DNA of 5,023 nt, taken from contig JASLEN010000500.1 in the NCBI GenBank assembly GCA_030151105.1, positions 1 through 5,023 on the forward strand. Reading direction: 5' to 3'. Below the pieces are notes generated by a model. The model was not told the origin of the DNA and searched no databases. It saw nothing but the letters and a program-made list of their open reading frames with translations. Source of the stretch: Dysgonomonas sp. (lineage in GTDB: Bacteria; Bacteroidota; Bacteroidia; Bacteroidales; Dysgonomonadaceae). Both the position numbers and the translations under genes were made by a program. Below, one piece after another: positions 1 through 5,023 of the stretch; the first letter of the stretch is position 1; each line of letters starts with the position of its first letter.

Positions 1-26
1 CCCTGGTTCGATTCCTGGAGGTACCA
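1..26 (+). tRNA. tRNA-Phe, 3' end only (cut by window edge)
   Basis: This is the T-arm and 3' acceptor strand of a tRNA whose 5' part lies outside the window. It is identical base for base to the same part of the complete tRNA-Phe at 112-184, including the loop TTCGATT, the acceptor strand AGGTACC and the discriminator A. No CCA tail is encoded. The most likely reading is that it belongs to a full upstream tandem copy of tRNA-Phe. A bare attachment-site remnant of an integrated element is possible, but the terminator that follows closely favours a real gene. Confidence 0.8.
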
Positions 27-34
27 CTTTAAAG

Positions 35-61
35 AGCCCTTGAAAACTCAGGGGCTTTTTT
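35..61 (+). terminator. Intrinsic terminator of the first tRNA-Phe
   Basis: A 9-bp stem (AGCCCTTGA at 35-43 with TCAGGGGCT at 48-56, one G-U pair) closes a 4-base loop, AAAC, and is followed by a run of T to position 61. It begins 9 bases after the tRNA 3' end, so it should end transcription of the upstream tRNA. The second tRNA would then need its own promoter somewhere in 62-111; no convincing one was found. Confidence 0.8.
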
Positions 62-111
62 ATTCCGAAGTTCATTTTTGGAATACAACATATTGCACAC
101 CGCATAACAAC

Positions 112-184
112 GGTACCTTAGCTCAGTTGGTAGAGCAATGGACTGAAAATCCATGTGTCCCTGGTTCGATTCCTGGAGGTACCA
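112..184 (+). tRNA. tRNA-Phe (anticodon GAA)
   Basis: This complete 73-nt tRNA folds as a cloverleaf. The acceptor stem is GGTACCT (112-118) with AGGTACC (177-183), and the discriminator is A184. The D-arm is GCTC...GAGC, and the anticodon stem ATGGA/TCCAT encloses the loop CTGAAAA, giving anticodon GAA for phenylalanine. The T-arm is CCTGG-TTCGATT-CCTGG, whose middle pair is a U-U mismatch; the partial upstream copy has the same mismatch, so it is not a sequencing error. CCA is not encoded. The 3' half probably serves as the chromosomal attachment site for the element carrying the integrase at 302-1501. Confidence 0.95.
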
Positions 185-193
185 CTTTAAAGA
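159..193 (+). repeat. Direct repeat of tRNA-Phe 3' end; candidate attachment site
   Basis: These 35 bases are an exact copy of window positions 1-35. They cover the T-arm and 3' acceptor strand of tRNA-Phe plus 9 bases beyond the gene (ending TTTAAAGA), after which the two copies diverge completely. The repeat can be explained simply by tandem tRNA genes. However, tyrosine recombinases commonly use the 3' end of a tRNA as attB, and an integrase gene starts 108 bases downstream, so the core crossover site of the element probably lies here. The exact crossover point cannot be fixed without the other end of the element. Confidence 0.5.
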
Positions 194-197
194 TCAG

Positions 198-226
198 AGA
201 GTTAGATGAAAGTCTAGCTCTTTTTT
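198..226 (+). terminator. Intrinsic terminator of the second tRNA-Phe
   Basis: The 9-bp stem is AGAGTTAGA (198-206) with TCTAGCTCT (213-221), including one G-U pair. The loop is TGAAAG and the tail is six T's (221-226). It begins 14 bases after the tRNA. It differs in sequence from the terminator of the first tRNA. If the element joins the chromosome within the tRNA 3' end, this terminator may belong to the element rather than the host, restoring termination after insertion. Confidence 0.8.
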
Positions 227-271
227 GTTATATGCATTTTTAGGTGTTTTTGGTGGGTTTTTACGGCTCAA

Positions 272-294
272 AGTTAAACCAAGAGTTAAACCAA
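272..294 (+). repeat. Tandem 11-bp direct repeats upstream of the integrase
   Basis: AGTTAAACCAA occurs at 272-282 and again at 284-294, a 12-bp period separated by one G. The pair ends 7 bases before the integrase start codon and lies about 90 bases from the tRNA 3' end. By analogy with other tyrosine recombinases that carry an N-terminal arm-binding domain, these may be arm-type binding sites of the integrase, or an operator through which it controls its own expression. The repeat is seen directly; the role is inferred. Confidence 0.55.
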
Positions 295-301
295 AATTCG
301 T

Positions 302-1501
302 ATGAATGCAACAGTTAACGTATTGTTATTCAAGTCTAAAACTTTAGCAGATGGTTCTCATCCTTTGATGATACGCATTTGCAAAGATAATAAGAAGAAA
401 TATCGAAGTCTAGGACTATCTATTCAACCGCAACATTGGGACTTTGAGAAGAACAAACCAAGACGACATTGTCCCAATAGAGAAACCATACAAACGCTAA
501 TAGCGACTAAGCTAAGTGAATATTCAGAGCAGATAATTGACTTTAAATCTGAAAATAAGTCGTTTACTGCTAAAAGTTTAGTGGATAAGGTGGATACACC
601 ACTGCAAGCTAGAACAGTTAAAGAAGTGTTTGAACAGCAAATAGAGCAATTACAAGCATCTAGAAGAACAGGCTATGCACTATCTATCAAAAGTGTTTTA
701 AACTCACTACTTGATTTTAATAAGCATCTAGACATTTATTTTTCTGATATTGATATTGTGTGGCTCAAACAGTATGAGCAACATTTACGCACAAAGGAGT
801 TATCTGATAATACGATTGCTATTCGTTTTAGAACGCTTAGAGCTATTTTTAATGTGGCTATTGAAGATGGAGTAGCGAAAGCTGAACATTATCCATTCAA
901 GACTTTTAAAGTGTCTAAATTGACCAAAGAAACAGCGAAGAGGTCTATTGCTAAAAGCGATGTTGAAGCAATTATCAACTATAAGACAGAACACTCCTAC
1001 TCACTTTTTGCAATTGATATATTTCTATTTACTTATTTGATGGGAGGAATCAACTTTGTAGATATTGCGTATTTGACCAAAGAGAATCTTATTGATGAGC
1101 GATTGGTATATCAAAGGCGAAAGACTAAGAAGCTGATTAAACTGCCATTGCAACCAAGAGCTATTGAGTTGATTGAGAAGTACAAGTCAAAAGACAATCC
1201 TTATTTGTTCCCTATATTTTCAAAGTTCCACAAGACAGACCAACAGAAAGCAAATAGGGTTCATAAGGTTATTACCAAAGTCAATAGAGATTTGAAGAAG
1301 ATAGGCGAAGAGTTAGGTTTACCCATCGACTTGACCACATATGTCGCAAGACATACCTATGCAACCGTTCTCAAACGTAGTGGTGTCAACATTTCTATCA
1401 TTTCTGAATCATTGGGGCATAGCAGTGAAAAAGTGACTCAAATCTATTTAGATAGTTTTGAAAATAGTCAGATTGATGAGGCTATGAAGAATTTGTTATA
1501 G
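302..1501 (+). CDS. Tyrosine recombinase / site-specific integrase (Bacteroidetes type)
   Basis: This 399-residue protein is of normal length for the family and should cut and rejoin DNA at the attachment sites, moving the element into and out of the tRNA-Phe locus. The N-terminus (about residues 1-90, with the pattern DGSHPLMIRI...SLGLSI) looks like the arm-type DNA-binding domain. About 105-205 is the SAM-like core-binding domain, and 215-395 is the catalytic domain. Visible catalytic residues are a lysine in KTKK (around K274), R350 in VARH, H373 in LGH and the nucleophile Y382 in QIYL. The usual first arginine is replaced: the region reads GGINFVD, with N251 in its place. Loss of this arginine is known in IntDOT of the conjugative transposon CTnDOT. 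The first box of the HxxR motif also has Y in place of H. ATG 302 is chosen because the arm domain begins immediately after it. The gene reads away from the tRNA and ends at a hairpin. Confidence 0.93.
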   Translation: MNATVNVLLFKSKTLADGSHPLMIRICKDNKKKYRSLGLSIQPQHWDFEKNKPRRHCPNRETIQTLIATKLSEYSEQIIDFKSENKSFTAKSLVDKVDTPLQARTVKEVFEQQIEQLQASRRTGYALSIKSVLNSLLDFNKHLDIYFSDIDIVWLKQYEQHLRTKELSDNTIAIRFRTLRAIFNVAIEDGVAKAEHYPFKTFKVSKLTKETAKRSIAKSDVEAIINYKTEHSYSLFAIDIFLFTYLMGGINFVDIAYLTKENLIDERLVYQRRKTKKLIKLPLQPRAIELIEKYKSKDNPYLFPIFSKFHKTDQQKANRVHKVITKVNRDLKKIGEELGLPIDLTTYVARHTYATVLKRSGVNISIISESLGHSSEKVTQIYLDSFENSQIDEAMKNLL

Positions 1502-1508
1502 TATCTTT

Positions 1509-1540
1509 AGCGAGGGAATAGATCCCCTCGCTTTATTTCT
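1509..1540 (+). terminator. Hairpin terminator after the integrase
   Basis: A perfect 8-bp GC-rich stem, AGCGAGGG (1509-1516) with CCCTCGCT (1525-1532), closes an 8-base loop and is followed by the T-rich stretch TTATTTCT. It starts 7 bases after the integrase stop codon and should separate the integrase from the membrane-protein gene. The T run is interrupted by A and C, so termination may be incomplete. Confidence 0.7.
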
Positions 1541-1557
1541 AATAAAAATATCAACTA

Positions 1558-2334
1558 ATGAAAGACATATTTTGGCTTTTAGGTATAGTAGGTACACCAA
1601 TTTTATTTTTTATATTCGAACAATTAGTACCATCTAAGCTACCTCAAACTTTTGACCCATTTGAAATGAAAAGAAAAGCAGAGAGGTATGATAAATTTGA
1701 GGCATATGCGCTTCTTATAATATTTCCATCTGCAATTGTTATAGGATATAGTGTATATCATCTTGGTTTGTATATTTCAAATAGTATGTTGTCTGATAGA
1801 TACATATACATTCAACAAGCACCAATAGCATTTTGGGGGATTCTAGGGTTTGTATTAGGGATTGGACTACTTAGGATTCCTATGACATTGATATATAAAG
1901 CAATTTTGAAAAATGAATACGAACTTTATTTAGCTTATACCAATCAAAAACATAGATGGGATGGACTCAAGGTGTGGAAAGTGATAGAAACTACACTATC
2001 TTCAATTGGAATTTTGCTTTTTATTTTAGGAACAAACTGGTATGTCAGAATTGATACTAATAATGATAAAATAGAATTTAAAACACTATTATCATTAAAA
2101 ACATTTAGTTATCCTATTTCAAGGATATCTGAAATAAGTCACTCTCCAAAAGTTATTTTGTCTAAAGATAAAACAATAAAAGAGGTGTTTACAATAAAAG
2201 TTGATACAACTTATGTATGGAATTCTAAGTATTATGGCTACTTCACTGATATAGAAGATGATTTTATACATTTAAGCAATAAAGTTCATTATTTAAGTGA
2301 TTATACTGACATTCCTATAATTGAAGAAAAATAG
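1558..2334 (+). CDS. Four-helix integral membrane protein of unknown function
   Basis: I do not recognise this 258-residue protein. Four hydrophobic stretches are visible at about residues 4-24, 49-72, 89-113 and 143-160, so the first 160 residues are probably embedded in the inner membrane. The loop between helices 1 and 2 is charged (MKRKAERYDKFE). The last 95 or so residues are soluble; they begin WYVRIDTNNDKIEF and continue with alternating hydrophobic residues and the phrase FSYPISRISEI. This resembles the beta-rich, PH-like tails attached to some bacterial membrane proteins, but that is only an impression. The start follows the integrase hairpin by about 25 bases with an A-rich leader and no clear Shine-Dalgarno sequence, which is normal for Bacteroidota. 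No enzyme motif is visible. It could be island cargo such as an immunity or sensing protein; the function is unknown. Confidence 0.8.
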   Translation: MKDIFWLLGIVGTPILFFIFEQLVPSKLPQTFDPFEMKRKAERYDKFEAYALLIIFPSAIVIGYSVYHLGLYISNSMLSDRYIYIQQAPIAFWGILGFVLGIGLLRIPMTLIYKAILKNEYELYLAYTNQKHRWDGLKVWKVIETTLSSIGILLFILGTNWYVRIDTNNDKIEFKTLLSLKTFSYPISRISEISHSPKVILSKDKTIKEVFTIKVDTTYVWNSKYYGYFTDIEDDFIHLSNKVHYLSDYTDIPIIEEK

Positions 2335-2420
2335 TTGATAGAGGAAATAACTTTTGGAGTGTCTTATTCGATTCAGAAGAACAAACATTTTCAATGTTAG
2401 GAGTTAATGGTGTAGGTTAA
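2325..2420 (+). pseudogene. C-terminal remnant of an unidentified gene
   Basis: A 31-codon open stretch with no start codon begins inside the end of the membrane-protein gene in another frame and ends at TAA 2418-2420; the in-frame stop upstream is at 2322-2324. The translation from 2346 contains NNFWSVLFDSEEQTFS and finishes MLGVNGVG. That looks like real protein rather than chance reading: a tryptophan-containing strand, an acidic turn, a second strand and a short glycine-rich end. The style recalls the ends of small immunity-type proteins that are common as orphans in Bacteroidota, but I cannot name a family. The most economical reading is that a gene was lost and the membrane-protein gene now abuts its last codons. 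Confidence 0.4.
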
Positions 2421-2477
2421 TTTTGTGGAATATCACCCCAATATTACTCTACAAGAAAAGACTTAAAATACTATAAT

Positions 2478-2984
2478 ATGAAAAATCTATATATATTGTT
2501 CCTTACTTGTTTGTTATGCTGTTCTTCTAATATTAAGAAAACGGATAAACCAACTCTTGACAATTTCAGTTTCATCATTAATGATGGGGCAAATGATAGT
2601 TATGATTCCAAGCTAGGGGTATTTACTAGACACTATATAGGTGGAAAACAAAAATTTGAAGTACAATTGGATAAAGAAGAATTACGTTCAATATACAATT
2701 TGTTTCATTTCTATGGATTTTTAGACATGCCTTCTGAATTTGTTGTGGATTTTGATAGTGAAGAGGTTATAACAGTAACTATTCCACAATTTTACACATC
2801 ACTTAAATACTGTAACAAAGATACTTGTTGTTCTGTTGTTTTAGATTTATCGGATATAAATAACCCCATTAATAATAAAACAAAAGCATTTGACTACAAA
2901 AAACTGTATGAGCATATTTGGGAGTTGATTAAACAAAAAGAAGAGTTCACAACGATACCAGAATCTGATTTCTATTATATGTAG
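2478..2984 (+). CDS. Small predicted lipoprotein of unknown function
   Basis: This 168-residue protein starts with a short lipoprotein-type signal peptide: two residues and a lysine-asparagine pair, a hydrophobic core (LYILFLTCLL), then C14-C15-S-S. The likely lipidated residue is C15; a cysteine at -1 is unusual but the overall form is a lipobox. The mature part begins with FSFIINDGANDSYDSK (residues 30-45), followed by a charged strand, a helix (LDKEELRSIYNLFHFYGF, 64-81) and PSEF. A cysteine cluster (C112, C117, C118) sits in a beta-rich section, and a final helix contains YEHIWELIKQ. The protein should be anchored in the cell envelope. I do not recognise a named family; the layout resembles other small envelope proteins of Bacteroidota with no assigned function. 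It lies 143 bases after the membrane-protein gene, so a separate promoter is likely, although none could be placed with confidence. Confidence 0.8.
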   Translation: MKNLYILFLTCLLCCSSNIKKTDKPTLDNFSFIINDGANDSYDSKLGVFTRHYIGGKQKFEVQLDKEELRSIYNLFHFYGFLDMPSEFVVDFDSEEVITVTIPQFYTSLKYCNKDTCCSVVLDLSDINNPINNKTKAFDYKKLYEHIWELIKQKEEFTTIPESDFYYM

Positions 2985-2994
2985 GTATGAACTA

Positions 2995-3126
2995 ATGAAT
3001 TTCACTTTATATTTAGGAGGATATTATTTGAGGAAAGTATGTTTTATATACCATGTTCAGATTTTATCCTCTTTTATCTATTTTATAATTGAAGGAACAA
3101 CTATCTTTAAAACAAACTTAGAATAA
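2995..3126 (+). CDS. Possible 43-residue small hydrophobic ORF
   Basis: An ATG-initiated ORF almost fills the gap between the lipoprotein gene and the large nuclease-like gene, leaving 10 and 5 bases on either side. The product has an aromatic, hydrophobic centre (VCFIYHVQILSSFIYFIIEG) that could be a single membrane-spanning helix, with an N-terminal YYLRK and a polar tail. Snug fitting between neighbours favours a gene, but in DNA this rich in A and T an open stretch of this length is not rare, there is no ribosome binding site, and a potential stem (3015-3073) lies within it. It may also be spurious or a decayed fragment. Confidence 0.25.
   Translation: MNFTLYLGGYYLRKVCFIYHVQILSSFIYFIIEGTTIFKTNLE
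3015..3073 (+). terminator. Possible long-loop stem, weak terminator candidate
   Basis: AGGAGGATA (3015-3023) can pair with TATCCTCTT (3065-3073), one pair being G-U, around a 41-base loop that contains a further weak 4-bp hairpin (GTAT at 3037-3040 with ATAC at 3048-3051). The following bases are T-rich (TTATC). It could terminate the lipoprotein transcript 30 bases past its stop, or shape the leader of the downstream gene. The large loop makes it a weak candidate. Confidence 0.2.
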
Positions 3127-3131
3127 GATAT

Positions 3132-5023
3132 ATGAGAACAACAGACGATGTAATTAAGGATATTAAAAAGTTAGTACATAAGGAAGGATATATTTATACT
3201 TTATGCCTTATCCTGTTTGAGGATTTTCATGTTAATTTAAATACAATTCACAAAGTGGATCATAAAGTGAAAATCAGCATCAAAGAAGCAAGTTTCCTGA
3301 TTGGATTTTTAGTTCAAGATGAAATTAATTTAACAAAGCCTACTTCTCCAGAATATTTATTTGAACTTAAAACTAAGACTTATGAATTGATGAAAGAATT
3401 ACAATCTTCATACAACAAGCCTTTTTTCGATAAATTCACTAAAATACTTCAAGAACAAATAGAGGGTCACAAGTCTGAAATTGAAGATACGTTTCAAGAT
3501 AGGTATGATTTTTTTGTCAAGGATGGAGGAATGATTGAGCCCATGTTTTATTCTGGGGATGGAGTTTATGATTTTCAGTATTTGGAGTATTTAGAAAAGA
3601 AATACTTATATGATCAAGAATGGTTGTTGAATAATAAAAAATTTGAGATAAATAAAACCATTCGAATAGTAGAACAAATAAAAAACATTTTGCACAAAAA
3701 GTCAAAAAAGGTTAATCTTATTGGCATTAGAGAAAAGATGTCTGAATTTGAGGAAGCTATACAAAAAGAGACTAAAGGAGAAATTTCAGAAGAGGATATT
3801 CATGAGCAAAAAAGGATTGCTTTAATGGGTGCAGAGCTATATCAATATATTAATTTGTTCCCTCCTATCCCTAACTTGAAAGGTTTGAAAAATGTAGAAA
3901 AAAGTAGGACGAAAAATTGGAGTTCCTTTTATGATAACTTGCTAGATTTGTTCCTTATAAAGAAAGATCAACTTAATAATTCTGATTCATTCTTAAATAA
4001 TTTCTCATTTAGCCCTGCAGATAATATAAATCAAGAGTATTTAGGCTTTGGTACATTTAATATTCTTAATTCAAAACCTCTCATTAAGATGGATGAAAAT
4101 TCATATTTCGTCCCTATAAATTACTTAGTCTCTGAAGCTGTTTACGAAGCACCATTTTATTGGATGATGGAAGATAAAAGCTATAGAGATAAGCTAGGGA
4201 TGAATAGAGGTTTAACTGGAGAAGAAATGACATATTCACTTCTATCTAAAGTTTTTGGAAAAGATAACACTTTCATGTCTGTAGCTGTAGAAGTTCAAAA
4301 AGGGCATGAAGTGACAGATATTGATATATTGTGCATATTAGGCAATAAAGCTTTGTGTGTACAAGTGAAGTCTAAAAGGCTCACTTTATTATCTAAAAGA
4401 GGAGATGATAAGCAATTAAATAAAGATTTTAAAGGAGCTGTTCAAGACGCATATAACCAAGGATTAGTTTCACGAAAGTATCTTTTAAATGAGAAAGCAA
4501 CATTCTACAAAAAAGATGGAACAGAGTTGAAATTATCTGAAAACATAGAGGAGGTCTATATATTGGGTGTCACTAGTGAGAATTATCCATCCTTAGCACA
4601 TCAAGCACATATAATGTTAAAAAAAGAAGAGAATGATCCTCATCCACTATTCTTAACTATTTTCGACTTGGAATTGTTAGTACATTACTTAAATAAACCT
4701 TACGATTTCCTATACTATGTCCGTCAGCGTACTAAACTCATGGATTATTTTAAAGCAGATGAAGAAATGGTATATTTAGGATATCATTTACAAAAAAAAC
4801 TATGGAAAGTTGATAATGCTGACTTTATAAGCATTGATTCCGATTTTGGTTATTTAATTGATAGAAACTATTACCCATTGAAAGCTGGCTTTAGTCATTT
4901 AGTATCTGATGATGACCCTATTAAAAATAGATGGAAAGATGAAAAATTTGACTTATTATATGATGAACGAAGTCGATTTAAAACTCCTAAAACTGTTGAT
5001 GCTATTTTCCATCTTTTAGATTG
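3132..5023 (+). CDS. Large PD-(D/E)XK nuclease-like protein, 3' end outside window
   Basis: The frame is open from ATG 3132 to the right edge with no stop: 630 codons are visible and the C-terminus is missing. ATG 3132 is the first possible start, because the only sequence back to the in-frame TAA at 3108 holds no start codon. Residues 1 to about 290 are mostly helical and charged, with a coiled-coil-like stretch near 195-235. About 300-360 is a conserved-looking section (SEAVYEAPFYW, then NRGLTGEE). Next comes a signature typical of PD-(D/E)XK endonuclease folds: a helix with E364/E365, strand DIDIL (D396, D398) and strand VQVKSK (Q411, K413), followed by a helix, FKGAVQDAYNQG. The QxK form is used by Mrr-like enzymes. 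Beyond it are VYILGVTSENYPS, IFDLELLVHYLNKPYDFLYY and LGYHLQKKLW. Metal-dependent DNA or RNA cleavage is inferred, not shown. The family is not recognised; restriction or anti-phage defence is plausible given the island setting. Confidence 0.85.
   Translation, partial: MRTTDDVIKDIKKLVHKEGYIYTLCLILFEDFHVNLNTIHKVDHKVKISIKEASFLIGFLVQDEINLTKPTSPEYLFELKTKTYELMKELQSSYNKPFFDKFTKILQEQIEGHKSEIEDTFQDRYDFFVKDGGMIEPMFYSGDGVYDFQYLEYLEKKYLYDQEWLLNNKKFEINKTIRIVEQIKNILHKKSKKVNLIGIREKMSEFEEAIQKETKGEISEEDIHEQKRIALMGAELYQYINLFPPIPNLKGLKNVEKSRTKNWSSFYDNLLDLFLIKKDQLNNSDSFLNNFSFSPADNINQEYLGFGTFNILNSKPLIKMDENSYFVPINYLVSEAVYEAPFYWMMEDKSYRDKLGMNRGLTGEEMTYSLLSKVFGKDNTFMSVAVEVQKGHEVTDIDILCILGNKALCVQVKSKRLTLLSKRGDDKQLNKDFKGAVQDAYNQGLVSRKYLLNEKATFYKKDGTELKLSENIEEVYILGVTSENYPSLAHQAHIMLKKEENDPHPLFLTIFDLELLVHYLNKPYDFLYYVRQRTKLMDYFKADEEMVYLGYHLQKKLWKVDNADFISIDSDFGYLIDRNYYPLKAGFSHLVSDDDPIKNRWKDEKFDLLYDERSRFKTPKTVDAIFHLLD

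Noticed and set aside
71..111. Promoter for the second tRNA-Phe
   Set aside because: A TTTG at 77-80 and a TATTGCAC at 91-98 faintly resemble the Bacteroidota promoter boxes, but the spacing is only 10 bases instead of about 19.
1..193. The two tRNA 3' ends as attL and attR of one inserted element
   Set aside because: Only 132 bases lie between the end of one repeat and the end of the next region of interest, and that space is filled by a terminator and a whole tRNA gene, so no element sits between them; tandem tRNA genes explain it better.
40..243. 67-codon open frame on the + strand
   Set aside because: It runs straight through the complete tRNA-Phe gene and both flanking terminators, and its translation contains the tRNA sequence read as protein.
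800..994. 64-codon open frame on the - strand
   Set aside because: It is fully antisense to the core-binding domain of the integrase and has no independent protein-like features.
2421..2477. Promoter upstream of the lipoprotein gene
   Set aside because: TTTG at 2422-2425 and a TA-rich box at 2442-2449 are present, but the second box matches poorly and the spacing is 16, so it is not reported as a feature.
3517..3705. 62-codon open frame on the - strand
   Set aside because: It is antisense to the large nuclease-like gene, whose frame is continuous and protein-like here.

Overview
The window looks like the left end of an integrated element (genomic island) in a low-GC member of the Bacteroidota, probably a flavobacterium-like organism. 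Three things point there: the AT-rich coding sequence, genes that start after A-rich leaders with no clear Shine-Dalgarno sequence, and a tyrosine recombinase of the Bacteroidetes type. This assignment is inferred from sequence style; no database search was possible.

Layout. Positions 1-226 hold the 3' tail of one tRNA-Phe gene and a complete second tRNA-Phe gene (anticodon GAA), each followed by its own intrinsic terminator. The tRNA 3' ends plus 9 flanking bases form an exact 35-bp direct repeat. Just beyond is a tandem 11-bp repeat (272-294), then an integrase gene (302-1501) reading away from the tRNA and closed by a hairpin. A tRNA 3' end, short repeats and an integrase in that order is the usual signature of tRNA-targeted integration. 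The tRNA-Phe 3' end is therefore the likely attachment site, with the cargo lying to the right.

The cargo that can be seen is all on the + strand. It consists of a four-helix membrane protein of unknown function (1558-2334), a 31-codon leftover that looks like the C-terminus of a lost gene (2325-2420), a small predicted lipoprotein (2478-2984), a doubtful 43-codon ORF (2995-3126), and a large gene from 3132 that runs off the right edge with 630 codons visible. The large protein has a PD-(D/E)XK-type nuclease signature in its middle (E364/E365, D396/D398, Q411-x-K413). It is the most interesting item: a large, unrecognised nuclease-like protein in island cargo is a reasonable candidate for a defence gene against phage or plasmids, but nothing in the window proves that.

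The integrase probably moves the element. The remaining genes look like unrelated accessory cargo rather than one clear operon: the gaps of 143 and 147 bp between the three main cargo genes, and the gene remnant, suggest repeated gain and loss at this site. No CRISPR array, insertion sequence or replication origin was seen.
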